The translations under genes and the position numbers were made by a program. A model generated the notes under the pieces. That model did no database searches. It was not told where the DNA came from and saw only the letters and a list, made by a program, of their open reading frames with translations. Source: Variovorax sp. J22P240 (lineage in GTDB: Bacteria; Pseudomonadota; Gammaproteobacteria; Burkholderiales; Burkholderiaceae_C). From it: a DNA stretch of 64,000 bases. Position 1 is the stretch's first letter. Every line of letters begins with the position of its first letter. The stretch is from the NCBI RefSeq assembly GCF_030316855.1, contig NZ_JASZYR010000004.1:372001-436000 (forward strand), in the 5' to 3' direction. Shown here in pieces: positions 9,169-17,952 of the stretch.

Positions 9169-9830
9169 GCCCTTCCAGTGTCGTGAACGTCCTGCTGACC
9201 GGCTTCGAGCCCTTCGACAAGGACGCCATCAATCCCTCGTGGGAGGCGGTGCGCGCGCTCGATGGCTGGCGCTGCGAAGGGGCGACTGTGCATGTGCGCC
9301 GCGTGTCCTGCGTGTTCGGCGCCGCACTGCGCGAACTCGATTCGGCAATCGACGAGCTGCAGCCGCAACTGGTGCTCGGCATCGGCCAGGCGGGGGGACG
9401 CAGCGAGATCACGCCCGAGCGCGTGGCGATCAATGTCGACGATGGCCGCATCTGCGACAACGCCGGTTGCCAGCCGATCGACATGCCCGTGGTGGCCGGT
9501 GCGCCCGTCGCTTACTTCGCGACCCTGCCGATCAAGGCCATCGTGCGCGACCTGCGCGCGGGCGGCATTCCGGCTTCGGTGTCGAACTCGGCCGGCACCT
9601 TCGTCTGCAATCACCTGTTCTTCGGCCTGATGCATCGCATCGCGACCCGGCCGGTGCCCGGCATGCGGGGCGGCTTCATCCACATTCCCTACCTGCCCGA
9701 GCAGGTGGCACGCCTCCCTGGATTGCCGAGCATGGCGCTGGAGACGGTGATCGCTGCGCTGCGCATCGCCGTCAGGACGTCACTGTCCGTTCGGGAAGAT
9801 GTGCGCGAGACGGGTGGCCTGCTGCATTGA
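9165..9830 (+). CDS. pcp: Pyrrolidone-carboxylate peptidase (pyroglutamyl peptidase I)
   Basis: Cysteine peptidase (family C15) that removes N-terminal pyroglutamate from peptides. 221 residues from a GTG that overlaps the pxpA stop by 4 nt; a second in-frame GTG lies at 9183. The N-terminal [19 protein letters not shown] is characteristic. The catalytic triad is visible: Glu in TPERVAIN, Cys in [14 protein letters not shown], and His in [12 protein letters not shown]. It would supply free pyroglutamate to PxpABC encoded just upstream. Confidence 0.94.
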   Translation: MSPSSVVNVLLTGFEPFDKDAINPSWEAVRALDGWRCEGATVHVRRVSCVFGAALRELDSAIDELQPQLVLGIGQAGGRSEITPERVAINVDDGRICDNAGCQPIDMPVVAGAPVAYFATLPIKAIVRDLRAGGIPASVSNSAGTFVCNHLFFGLMHRIATRPVPGMRGGFIHIPYLPEQVARLPGLPSMALETVIAALRIAVRTSLSVREDVRETGGLLH

Positions 9831-9842
9831 GTCTGCGCAGGC

Positions 9843-10553
9843 TCAGGCGTCTGCGACCAGTCGCTGCAACCAGGGGCCGAGCGTGGTGTTGACGAACTCT
9901 GGCTTTTCCATCGTGAGCATGTGGCCGCAATGCGCGACCCACACCAGTTCGGCATGGGGCATCAACGCGGCGATCTCGCGCGAGCACTCCGGCGGCGTAA
10001 GGCGGTCGCTGTCGCCACACAGCACGAGCACCGGACAGCGCAGGCCGGAAAGGTGCGGTCGCGCATCGGGCCGCTCCATCAGCGCGCGGTTCTGGCGCAC
10101 CAATTGCGCCGCGCCGGCATCGAGCACCAGCTCGACATAGCGCCGCACCAGTGCAGGGTCGCCGGCTTGCGTGGGGTGGAAGGCGAATCCGGCGTTGAGC
10201 TCGATCACGTCGCGTGCCTCGCCGCGTTCGAACAGTTCGATGGCCGACTCGCGCAGCTTGTACATGTCGGGCGTTTCCGGCCGCGCATTGGTGCCGAGCA
10301 GAGCCAACCCGACGACGCGTTCGGGGGCTTGCCGGGCTGCTTCCATGGCGATCATCCCGCCCATCGATGCGCCGCACAGGATCAGCGGGCCAGGGTGCTC
10401 CACCAGCAAGGTCGCGGCCATGGCCTCGATCCGGTCATGGCGCATATGAACGTCGCTCACGCGAACGTCGAGCGCCGAGGGCAGGGCGGGCAGCTGGGCC
10501 TCCCAGAGGCGTTCGTCACAGGCGAGCCCCGGCAGCAGGACAAGAGTAGGCAT
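9843..10553 (-). CDS. Alpha/beta hydrolase
   Basis: 236 residues with the alpha/beta-hydrolase fold. The start is LVLLPGLACDERLW, resembling the oxyanion-hole loop of esterases and of the BioH/MenH-like group. The nucleophile elbow is GASMGG with Ser63, the acid is the Asp in LCGDSDRLTPPE, and the His is in HCGHMLTMEKPE near the C-terminus. No cap domain beyond about 60 residues is evident. It converges on pcp with 12 nt between stops. The substrate cannot be told from sequence. Confidence 0.85.
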   Translation of the reverse strand: MPTLVLLPGLACDERLWEAQLPALPSALDVRVSDVHMRHDRIEAMAATLLVEHPGPLILCGASMGGMIAMEAARQAPERVVGLALLGTNARPETPDMYKLRESAIELFERGEARDVIELNAGFAFHPTQAGDPALVRRYVELVLDAGAAQLVRQNRALMERPDARPHLSGLRCPVLVLCGDSDRLTPPECSREIAALMPHAELVWVAHCGHMLTMEKPEFVNTTLGPWLQRLVADA

Positions 10554-10616
10554 CCGCGGATTCTCGTTGAACGGCGGCTACACGAAGTGGACACGGCCGG
10601 GGGTGACAATCAGCCA

Positions 10617-11288
10617 ATGCCCAGCACCGAACTCATCCTGATCCGCCATGGCGAAACCGACTGGAACCGCGAACTCCGCTTCCAGGGCCACATCGACGTG
10701 CCTCTCAACGACATGGGCCACGAGCAGGCCCGCCGGCTCGGGCTCCGGATGGCGGGTGAGTCGGTGCAGCACCTGATCAGCAGCGACCTCACGCGCGCAC
10801 AGCAGACGGCTGCACCGGCTTCGCGCCAGCTCGACTTGGAGATCGTCACCTCGGTGGCGTTGCGGGAGCAGAACTTCGGCGTGGTCGAGGGCATGCGCGC
10901 CGACGAGATCCAGAACCTGCACCCGCGCGCGTGGGAAGACTGGCTCGAGTTCCGCGAGGACCACGCCATGCCCGAAGGCGAGTCGCCGCGCCAGTTCCAC
11001 GCTCGCATCATGGAGGCACTCGGACGGATCGCGGTCGAGCATGAAGGGCAGAACGTGCTGGTGGTCACCCACGGCGGTGTGCTCGACATGGTTTGGCGCA
11101 CGGCGCGCGGTCTGGGCCTGAACGGACCACGGCAGAGCGACATCCCCAATGCGGGCTTCAACCGCATCCGCATCGCCGACACCACGGCGCCTTCGCTGCT
11201 CGAGATCGTCGACTGGGCCGACACCCGGCATCTGGCCGACCTGCCGGCGCAACCCACCTACGACCAGCGCCGACACCTGAAGAAGTAG
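10617..11288 (+). CDS. Histidine phosphatase family protein (phosphoglycerate-mutase-like)
   Basis: 223 residues starting at the ATG at 10617. The catalytic RHG motif is in LILIRHGETDWNRE (His near residue 11). SSDLTRAQQTAAP carries the second phosphate-pocket Arg, and the proton donor Glu lies in the LREQNFGVVEGM block. The second His is in VLVVTHGGVLDM. Such proteins include cofactor-independent-type GpmB, CobC/PhoE phosphatases and others; the substrate is undetermined. It is divergent from the hydrolase gene with a 63-nt gap. Confidence 0.88.
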   Translation: MPSTELILIRHGETDWNRELRFQGHIDVPLNDMGHEQARRLGLRMAGESVQHLISSDLTRAQQTAAPASRQLDLEIVTSVALREQNFGVVEGMRADEIQNLHPRAWEDWLEFREDHAMPEGESPRQFHARIMEALGRIAVEHEGQNVLVVTHGGVLDMVWRTARGLGLNGPRQSDIPNAGFNRIRIADTTAPSLLEIVDWADTRHLADLPAQPTYDQRRHLKK

Positions 11289-11400
11289 AGCGCGGTGCGT
11301 AGCGGCCGTTGCGCAAGATTCGTCAAGCACGCAGCAACGAAGATCAAGCATCCACACACCCGCGCCTGCATCATTGGCGCGTGTGCAACCCACCCGATGG

Positions 11401-12786
11401 ATGCCGATGAACTACGCGACTGCCGCCGAACTCGCCGCCGCTCTCCGGGCCGGGCGAATCTCCTCGGTTGAACTGCTGAACCGCTCGATCGAGCGCATCG
11501 AGAAGTTCGATTCCCAGATCAACGCTGTCGTGACGCGCGATTTCGAACGTGCGCGATCGTCAGCCGCGGCGGCTGATGCCGCACTCGCGCGTGGCGAGCG
11601 CCTGCCGCTCCTGGGCGTGCCCGTCACGGTCAAGGACGCCTTCAACGTGGCCGGCCTGCCGACGACCTGGGGCATACCCGGCACGGAGAACGCAGTCGCC
11701 GCCCAGGATGCGGTCGTGGTCCGCCGCCTGAAGGCCGCGGGCGCCATCGTGATCGGCAAGACCAACGTCGCAATGCATCTGGCGGACTGGCAGAGTTCGA
11801 ATCCGATCTTCGGCACGACGAACAACCCCTGGGACCTGGCTCGCACGCCGGGCGGTTCGTCCGGCGGCAGCGCGGCTGCGTTGGCGGCGGGCTATGTGCC
11901 GCTGGAGTTCGGCACGGACCTGGGCGGTTCGCTGCGCGTGCCGGCGCATTGCTGCGGCGTCTTTGCGCACAAGCCCTCGCACGGTCTCGTCCCGATGCGC
12001 GGTTGCGCGCCGCCGGGTACGCCGGAACTGTCCGTCGGCGGCCAGATCGACCTGGCCGTGGCGGGCCCGATGGCGCGGAGTGCAGTCGATCTGGCGTTGG
12101 CGCTCGATATCGTCGCAGGGCCGGACGATGCCGATGCGGTTGCCTACAGGCTCGCGCTGCCGCCCGCGCGGCAGACGGCGCTCAAGGCGTTTCGCGTGCT
12201 GGTGCTCGACGAGCATCCGATGGTGACTACGTCGAAGGCCGTGCGCGCGTCGTTGCGGCGCGTGGGCGACAACTTGGCCCGGATCGGTTGCCGGGTCGAA
12301 CATTCGAGCCCTCTGCTGCCGGACCTCGAACGCGTTACATCGCTGTGGGGCCAGTTGATGTGGGCGCTGATCACTGCCGACATGCCGGGTGAGGCCGGCA
12401 TCGGCCATCGCGACTGGATCCAGGCAGACCGCGCGCGCATGGGCATCGCGCATCGTTGGCGGGCGTTCTTCGAGGCGTGGGACGTCATCCTGTGCCCCGT
12501 CATGCCGACACCCGCATTCCTGCACGATCACAGCGATATGGAGACGCGTCGGCTGCGCATCGACGACCGGGAGATTCCGTACAAGGATCAGTCCGCATGG
12601 TCCAGCATCGCCACCCTCACCGGACTGCCGTCGACGGCCATGCCGATGGGCCTGAGCGACGAGGGGCTGCCGATCGGCATGCAGATCATCGGCCCGCGCC
12701 TCGAAGATCGCACGCCCATCGCCTTCGCGCAGGCCATGGAGCGCGAGTTCGGCGGCTTCGTGGCGCCACCCGCGTTCGGCGACTGA
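11401..12786 (+). CDS. Amidase (amidase signature family)
   Basis: 461 residues from the ATG at 11401; another ATG six bases later, giving MNYATAAELAAAL, is equally possible. The Ser-cisSer-Lys machinery is present: Lys in VPVTVKDAFNVAG, the glycine/serine-rich stretch TPGGSSGGSAAALAAG, and the acylated Ser in GTDLGGSLRVP. It hydrolyses an amide, ester or related bond; the substrate is unknown. It is preceded by a 112-nt gap and followed 36 nt later by a dioxygenase gene in the same direction, suggesting a shared transcript. Confidence 0.9.
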   Translation: MPMNYATAAELAAALRAGRISSVELLNRSIERIEKFDSQINAVVTRDFERARSSAAAADAALARGERLPLLGVPVTVKDAFNVAGLPTTWGIPGTENAVAAQDAVVVRRLKAAGAIVIGKTNVAMHLADWQSSNPIFGTTNNPWDLARTPGGSSGGSAAALAAGYVPLEFGTDLGGSLRVPAHCCGVFAHKPSHGLVPMRGCAPPGTPELSVGGQIDLAVAGPMARSAVDLALALDIVAGPDDADAVAYRLALPPARQTALKAFRVLVLDEHPMVTTSKAVRASLRRVGDNLARIGCRVEHSSPLLPDLERVTSLWGQLMWALITADMPGEAGIGHRDWIQADRARMGIAHRWRAFFEAWDVILCPVMPTPAFLHDHSDMETRRLRIDDREIPYKDQSAWSSIATLTGLPSTAMPMGLSDEGLPIGMQIIGPRLEDRTPIAFAQAMEREFGGFVAPPAFGD

Positions 12787-12822
12787 TCTCCCCATAATGG
12801 GCGCCTCCGAGGAGACGCATCC

Positions 12823-13629
12823 ATGGCCCGCATGTCCACGCAAGAAGTCGAGCACTACCAGAGCGAAGGCTGGGTGATCCCGCAATTCCGGCTCCCGCCG
12901 CGCCGCGTCGCGGCGATGCGCGAGGCGCTCGACGCACTGATCCGCGACAACCCCGGCGTGCGCCCCGAAAAGCTCGTTTCCGCGCACATCGAGGGCGAAA
13001 ACGGCGAGGGCGTACGCGGCAGCCGTCAGTTTCTCGAACTGGCAATGGACCCGGAAATCGTCGAACTCGTTTCCGGGGTGATCGGGGACGACGTGATCCT
13101 CTGGGGCTGCCATGTCTTTTGCAAGCCGCCGGCCGAAGGGTACGAAACGCCCTGGCACCAGGACGGCCACTACTGGCCCATCCGGCCGCTGGCCAACTGC
13201 ACCGTCTGGGTTGCATTGGAGGAGTCGACGGCCGAGAACGGCTGCCTGCGCGTCATTCCTCGATCCCATCGCGCGCAGGTGCTGCGCGAGCACCTGCACG
13301 AAGACCGCACGGACCTCACCCTGAATCAGCGCATGGCCGCGGGCAGCTTCGACGAGGCTGCCGCCGTCGAATTGGAACTGCAGCCGGGCCAGATGTCGCT
13401 GCACGACGTTTACATGATCCACGGCGCCCAAGCCAACACGTCAGCCAAACGCCGCACCGGCGTGGCGCTGCGCTACATGCCGTCGACCTCGGTGTTCGAG
13501 CGCGATCTGCGCCCGGCAGACGGAAAGACCGGCCTGGCAGTCAATTTCGCGCAGCGCCCGCTCTGGCTGCTGAAGGGGGTGGATCGTAGCGGCCGCAACG
13601 ATTTCGAAGTGGGACATCGGAAACGGTAG
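12823..13629 (+). CDS. Phytanoyl-CoA dioxygenase (PhyH) family protein
   Basis: 268-residue Fe(II)/2-oxoglutarate-dependent oxygenase of the PhyH family. The 2-His-1-carboxylate triad is readable: His112 and Asp114 in TPWHQDGHYWPI, and a distal His200 in MIHGAQANTS. An Arg that could bind 2-oxoglutarate follows in KRRTGVALRYMPS. PhyH proteins hydroxylate varied small molecules and need not act on phytanoyl-CoA. The stop codon lies inside the operator for the following LacI-type gene. Confidence 0.88.
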   Translation: MARMSTQEVEHYQSEGWVIPQFRLPPRRVAAMREALDALIRDNPGVRPEKLVSAHIEGENGEGVRGSRQFLELAMDPEIVELVSGVIGDDVILWGCHVFCKPPAEGYETPWHQDGHYWPIRPLANCTVWVALEESTAENGCLRVIPRSHRAQVLREHLHEDRTDLTLNQRMAAGSFDEAAAVELELQPGQMSLHDVYMIHGAQANTSAKRRTGVALRYMPSTSVFERDLRPADGKTGLAVNFAQRPLWLLKGVDRSGRNDFEVGHRKR

Positions 13630-13639
13630 CGCTATCGTT
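13622..13639. promoter_or_regulatory. LacI-type operator upstream of the glucarate regulator (site 1)
   Basis: AACGGTAGCGCTATCGTT is an 18-bp palindrome with a single mismatched pair, centred on TAGC|GCTA. It lies 18 bp before the LacI-family start and overlaps the end of the preceding gene. The same core occurs twice in front of the Bug receptor gene (14727-14744 and 14754-14771). The CG-centred palindrome is typical of LacI-family regulators and suggests autoregulation. Confidence 0.85.
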
Positions 13640-13656
13640 GCACCTAGAATGTGCCG

Positions 13657-14688
13657 ATGAGCAAAGACGGCACCTCTGTTCGACGCGCCCGGCGGGGAAG
13701 CGGCGCAGTCACCCTGCACGACGTCGCAAAGCTCGCGGGCGTCGCGCCCATCACGGCATCGCGCGCACTGAGTTCGCCCAAGCAGGTCTCGGCCGAGGTC
13801 CTGAAGAAAGTCACCGACGCCGTCGGGCGCACCGGCTATGTGCGCAACGTGCTCGCTGGCGGGCTGGCGTCGACCCGCAGCCGCCTGGTTGCCGCGGTGG
13901 TGCCCACGATGACTGGCCCCGTGTTCCTCCAGACGGTGCAATCGCTGACTGAAGCCCTCGCGGAGCGAGGCTATCAACTGATGCTTGGCCAGAGCGGCTA
14001 TGTCGATTCGCGGGAAGACGCTTTGCTCGAAGCCATCATCGGGCGCCGGCCCGACGGCATCGTGCTGACCGGCATCATGCATTCGCCCGAGGGGCGCAAG
14101 CGCCTGCTCGCCGCTGGCATTCCGGTGGTCGAGACCTGGGATCTCACGCCGACACCGCTGGACATGATCGTGGGCTTTTCGCATCCTGACGTGGGCCGGG
14201 CCGTGGTCGACTTTCTTTACCGGAAGGGCCGACGCCGGCTCGCCGTGGTGGCCGGCGACGACGAGCGCTCGCAGCGGCGCCACCAAGCTTTCAGGGAGGC
14301 GGCGCGCGCGGCGGGGCTGCGCGATGTTCCCGTCATCCAAGTGCCCGCGCCGACCACGCTGAAAAGCGGGCGCGGTGCGCTGGCCGCACTGCTCGGCGAT
14401 GTTCCGGACATCGACGGCGTGTTCTGCAGTTCCGACCTGGTCGCGCTGGGCCTGATGGTCGAAGCTCAATCGCGAGGCATCGCGGTGCCGGAGCAACTGG
14501 CGGTCGTCGGTTTCGGAGACCTCGAGTTTTCCGCAGACCTGCATCCCGCCTTGACGACCGTCCGCATCGACGGCGCCACGATCGGCCGCACCGCCGCGCA
14601 GTTCATCGTGGACCGCGCTGAGGGCCATCAGACCGGACCGCGGTCCGTCGACGTCGGCTTTTCGATCGTCGATCGCGCAAGCACCTGA
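13657..14688 (+). CDS. LacI family transcriptional regulator of the glucarate operon
   Basis: 343 residues from the ATG at 13657; a GTG two codons earlier is also possible. N-terminal helix-turn-helix VTLHDVAKLAGVAPITASRA near residues 17-36, then a hinge and a periplasmic-binding-protein-like sensor domain (VVPTMTGPVFLQ, ending in GFGDLEFSADLHPALTTVRI). It is followed by receptor, dehydratase, aldolase and reductase genes. Matching palindromes flank it on both sides. The inferred role is a repressor relieved by glucarate or a related sugar acid; the effector is not shown by sequence. Confidence 0.92.
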   Translation: MSKDGTSVRRARRGSGAVTLHDVAKLAGVAPITASRALSSPKQVSAEVLKKVTDAVGRTGYVRNVLAGGLASTRSRLVAAVVPTMTGPVFLQTVQSLTEALAERGYQLMLGQSGYVDSREDALLEAIIGRRPDGIVLTGIMHSPEGRKRLLAAGIPVVETWDLTPTPLDMIVGFSHPDVGRAVVDFLYRKGRRRLAVVAGDDERSQRRHQAFREAARAAGLRDVPVIQVPAPTTLKSGRGALAALLGDVPDIDGVFCSSDLVALGLMVEAQSRGIAVPEQLAVVGFGDLEFSADLHPALTTVRIDGATIGRTAAQFIVDRAEGHQTGPRSVDVGFSIVDRAST

Positions 14689-14714
14689 TCCGTATAAACC
14701 CCTAGTCGGGTCGC

Positions 14715-14771
14715 TAGGCACGCCAGAACGGTAGCGCTATCATTTGATCTCCAAAAGATAGCGCTACCATG
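14715..14771 (+). promoter_or_regulatory. Glucarate operon promoter with two LacI-type operators (sites 2 and 3)
   Basis: A candidate promoter has -35 TAGGCA (14715-14720), a 17-nt spacer and -10 TATCAT (14738-14743). Site 2, AACGGTAGCGCTATCATT, covers 14727-14744 and therefore the -10. Site 3, AAAGATAGCGCTACCATG, covers 14754-14771, about 27 bp further on, centre to centre. Two sites 2.5 helical turns apart, one on the -10 and one in the leader, fit tight repression. The hexamers are matched by eye only. Confidence 0.75.
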
Positions 14772-14786
14772 AAAGAGGCAAAACGC

Positions 14787-15749
14787 ATGAAGTCCCTTCT
14801 GACCATCCTCGCCATCGGCTTGGCCGCAGCAACGTCTGTCCACGCACAGGACTGGCCGCAAAAGCCGGTGACGCTCGTCGTGCCATTCCCGGCTGGCGGG
14901 TCGACCGACATGGTCGCGCGCGCCATCGGTCCCAAGCTCACCGACAAACTGGGCCAGCCTTTCCTGGTCGACAACAAGGCGGGTGCCACGGGCACCATCG
15001 GCGCCGCGCAGGTCAAGCGCTCGGCGCCGGACGGCTCGACCTTTCTCGTGACTTCGCTCGGCCCGCTCGTGATCGCGCCGCACCTCATCAAGGGCATGCA
15101 ATACGACGCGCTGAAGGATTTCGATCTCATCACCGTGGCGGTGCAGGCGCCCAACGTGCTGGTCGTGCCCGCAAAGTCGCCGCACAAGACCGTGGCCGAC
15201 GTGATCGCCTATCTCAAGGCAAATCCCGGGAAGATGACCTTCGCGTCCTCGGGCAATGGTTCGAGCGACCACCTCACCGCCGAGTTGTTCTGGCAGCAGA
15301 CCGGCACCAGCGGCCTTCATGTGCCGTACAAGGGCGGCGCGCCGGCCATTACCGATCTGCTCGGCGGCCAGGTGGAGGCTTCGTTCCAGAACGTCAACGC
15401 GGTCGTTCAGAACATCAACGCCGGCAAGCTCAGGGCGCTGGCTGTCACCGGCGAAAAACGCTCGCCTGTGCTGCCTGATGTGCCTACCATCGCCGAAGCG
15501 GGCGTCAAGAACGTCGAGGTGTATTCGTGGCAGGCGATCGTGGCGCCCAAGGGCCTGCCGCCTGCCGTGCGCACCAAGGCGCACGATGCGATGGCCGCTG
15601 CACTCAATGACCCGGCGGTCAAGCAGCAATTCGTGGCGATCGGCCTCGAAGTCGTCGCCAACACGCCGGCCCAGTTCGCGGCCTTTCAGCAGCAGGAGTT
15701 CGCGCGCTGGAAGAAGGTGATCGAGACCGGCAAGATCACCATCGATTGA
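14787..15749 (+). CDS. Bug/TctC family solute-binding protein (tripartite tricarboxylate transporter receptor)
   Basis: 320 residues. The start at 14787 is preferred over the upstream ATG at 14769 because an AGAGG ribosome site precedes it, the signal peptide begins here (MKSLLTILAIGLAAATSVHA), and 14769 lies inside the operator. Mature motifs are typical: WPQKPVTLVVPFPAGGSTD, GATGTIGAAQV, and GTSGLHVPYKGGAPAITDLL. No TctA/TctB membrane genes are adjacent, as is usual for the many orphan Bug receptors of Burkholderiales. By operon context it probably binds glucarate or galactarate. Confidence 0.9.
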   Translation: MKSLLTILAIGLAAATSVHAQDWPQKPVTLVVPFPAGGSTDMVARAIGPKLTDKLGQPFLVDNKAGATGTIGAAQVKRSAPDGSTFLVTSLGPLVIAPHLIKGMQYDALKDFDLITVAVQAPNVLVVPAKSPHKTVADVIAYLKANPGKMTFASSGNGSSDHLTAELFWQQTGTSGLHVPYKGGAPAITDLLGGQVEASFQNVNAVVQNINAGKLRALAVTGEKRSPVLPDVPTIAEAGVKNVEVYSWQAIVAPKGLPPAVRTKAHDAMAAALNDPAVKQQFVAIGLEVVANTPAQFAAFQQQEFARWKKVIETGKITID

Positions 15750-15774
15750 CAGTCAACCGTCCTGAGCGAATCCC

Positions 15775-17106
15775 ATGTCCACTTCCACCCCTGTCATTAC
15801 CGAACTGCGCGTGATCCCGGTCGCCGGCCGCGACAGCATGCTGCTCAACCTCAGCGGCGCGCACGGTCCGTTCTTTACGCGCAACCTGCTGATCCTCACC
15901 GACAACGCCGGCCGCACCGGCGTGGGCGAAGTGCCGGGTGGCGAGAAGATCCGCCAGACGCTCGACGACGCCCGCGACCTCGTCGTCGGCCAGCCCATCG
16001 GCGCACATCAGCGCGTGCTGCAGCAGGTTCAGAAGAAGTTTGCCGACCGCGACTCCGGCGGCCGCGGCCTGCAGACCTTCGACCTGCGCACGACGATTCA
16101 CGCTGTGACTGCCATCGAATCCGCGCTGCTCGACCTGCTGGGCCAGCACCTGGAAGTGCCCGTCGCCGCACTGCTCGGAGAAGGGCAGCAGCGCGATGCG
16201 GTCGAGATGCTGGGCTACCTCTTCTTCGTCGGCGACCGCGACAAGTCCGATCTCCCCTACGCCCGCGAGGCCGAGGCCGACAACGCATGGTCACGGCTGC
16301 GCCATGAGAAGGCCATGACGCCCGAAGCCATCGTTCGCCTGGCCGAAGCGGCGCGCGAGCGCTACGGCTTCAATGACTTCAAGCTCAAGGGCGGCGTGCT
16401 GCGGGGCGAAGAGGAAATCGAAGCCGTGACGGCGCTGCACGAGCGCTTTCCGGAGGCGCGCGTCACGCTCGACCCGAACGGTGGCTGGCTGCTGAAGGAT
16501 GCGATCCGCCTGATGCGCGATATGCGCGGCGTCGTCGCTTATGCCGAAGACCCCTGCGGCGCCGAGGAAGGCTTCTCGGGCCGCGAAGTGATGGCCGAGT
16601 TCCGGCGTGCCACCGGCTTGCCGACGGCCACGAACATGATCGCCACCGACTGGCGCCAGATGACCCACGCGCTGGCGCTGCAATCGGTCGACATTCCGCT
16701 GGCCGATCCGCACTTCTGGACGATGGCGGGCTCGGTGCGCGTTGCGCAGACCTGCCGGGACTGGGGCCTGACCTGGGGATCTCATTCCAACAACCACTTC
16801 GACGTCTCGCTTGCCATGTTCACGCAGGTGGGCGCCGCCGCGCCGGGCCGCGTGACCGCGATCGACACTCACTGGATCTGGCAGGATGGGCAGCGGCTGA
16901 CCAAGGACCCGTTGCGCATCGAAGGCGGGCTCGTGCAGGTGCCGAAAAAGCCAGGTCTCGGCGTCGAACTCGACATGGCCGAAGTCGAGAAGGCGCACCA
17001 GCTTTACAAGCAGCATGGCCTGGGCGCGCGCGACGACGCTGTGGCCATGCAGAGCCTGATTCCCGGCTGGACCTTCAACCCGAAGCGTCCGGCTTTCGAC
17101 CGCTGA
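15775..17106 (+). CDS. gudD: Glucarate dehydratase
   Basis: Enolase-superfamily enzyme converting D-glucarate (and often L-idarate) to 5-dehydro-4-deoxy-glucarate. 443 residues, the usual size. Recognisable blocks: [20 protein letters not shown] near the start, the KxK motif in [12 protein letters not shown], metal ligands in VTLDPNGGW and [21 protein letters not shown], and the His base in [15 protein letters not shown]. It lies 25 nt after the receptor gene. Confidence 0.95.
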   Translation: MSTSTPVITELRVIPVAGRDSMLLNLSGAHGPFFTRNLLILTDNAGRTGVGEVPGGEKIRQTLDDARDLVVGQPIGAHQRVLQQVQKKFADRDSGGRGLQTFDLRTTIHAVTAIESALLDLLGQHLEVPVAALLGEGQQRDAVEMLGYLFFVGDRDKSDLPYAREAEADNAWSRLRHEKAMTPEAIVRLAEAARERYGFNDFKLKGGVLRGEEEIEAVTALHERFPEARVTLDPNGGWLLKDAIRLMRDMRGVVAYAEDPCGAEEGFSGREVMAEFRRATGLPTATNMIATDWRQMTHALALQSVDIPLADPHFWTMAGSVRVAQTCRDWGLTWGSHSNNHFDVSLAMFTQVGAAAPGRVTAIDTHWIWQDGQRLTKDPLRIEGGLVQVPKKPGLGVELDMAEVEKAHQLYKQHGLGARDDAVAMQSLIPGWTFNPKRPAFDR

Positions 17107-17144
17107 GCCCGGGGTCGCCTGATCACAAAACCAAGGAGCGCCCC

Positions 17145-17933
17145 ATGAGAGAGAACCGCTTGCGAACGCTGTGGAAATCAGGAGGGGCCGCCGTCAACGG
17201 CTGGCTTGCGATTCCCAACGGCTTTTCCGCCGAGACCATGGCCCACCAGGGCTGGGATTCGCTGACCATCGACCTGCAGCACGGCGTGGTCGACTACCAG
17301 TCGATGATCCCGATGCTGCAGGCCATCTCCACCACCGACACCGTGCCGGTGGTGCGCGTGCCGTGGCTCGAGCCGAGCGCGCTCATGAAGGCGCTGGATG
17401 CCGGCGCCTACGGCGTCATCTGCCCGATGATCAGCACGGCCGACGAGGCCGCGCGGCTCGTGGCCTACACCCACTACGCACCACGCGGGACGCGCAGTTT
17501 CGGGCCGGTGCGGGCCTTGCTCTATGGCGGCTCGGACTATGCGCAGCACGCCAACGACACCATCGTCACCTTCGCGATGATCGAGACGGCGCAAGCGCTC
17601 GAAAACCTCGACGCGATCATGTCGGTCGAGGGGCTGGACGCGGTCTACATCGGCCCTTCGGACCTGTCGCTCGCGCTCGGCTGCCGGCCGGTATTCGACG
17701 ACGTCGATCCGCCGGTCGCGCAAGCCATCGACCACGTGCTCGAGCGCGCAAAGGCGCACGGCCTGGTCGCCGGTATCCACAATGGCACGCCCGAGGGTGC
17801 GCTGGCGCGTGTGGCCAAGGGTTTCCAGTTCGTCACCGTCAGCTCCGACGCGCGGCTCATCGCCGCAGGCGCCCAGCAGGTGCTCGCGAAGATGCGCGCC
17901 AAGCCGGCCGCACCCGGCTCCACCTCCTACTGA
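17145..17933 (+). CDS. garL: HpcH/HpaI family aldolase, probable 5-dehydro-4-deoxyglucarate aldolase
   Basis: Class II metal-dependent aldolase of 262 residues, likely cleaving 5-keto-4-deoxyglucarate to pyruvate and tartronate semialdehyde. Family motifs: SLTIDLQHGVVDYQ (catalytic His), VRVPWLEPSALMKALDAGAYG (substrate Arg), MIETAQALENLDAI (metal Glu) and DAVYIGPSDLSLALG (metal Asp). Related enzymes act on 2-keto-3-deoxy-rhamnonate or on homoprotocatechuate products. The assignment to the glucarate pathway comes from its place between gudD and garR. Confidence 0.82.
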   Translation: MRENRLRTLWKSGGAAVNGWLAIPNGFSAETMAHQGWDSLTIDLQHGVVDYQSMIPMLQAISTTDTVPVVRVPWLEPSALMKALDAGAYGVICPMISTADEAARLVAYTHYAPRGTRSFGPVRALLYGGSDYAQHANDTIVTFAMIETAQALENLDAIMSVEGLDAVYIGPSDLSLALGCRPVFDDVDPPVAQAIDHVLERAKAHGLVAGIHNGTPEGALARVAKGFQFVTVSSDARLIAAGAQQVLAKMRAKPAAPGSTSY

Positions 17934-17952
17934 AACTGAAAGGGACTTCAAC

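Noticed and set aside
11341..11395. Stem-loop CGCGCC..GGCGCG before the amidase gene as a riboswitch
   Set aside because: Only a 6-bp stem with a 9-nt loop; no conserved riboswitch core is visible.
14769..14786. Earlier ATG at 14769 as start of the Bug receptor
   Set aside because: It lies inside operator site 3, lacks a ribosome site and would put charged residues ahead of the signal peptide. The ATG at 14787 has AGAGG and a clean signal peptide.
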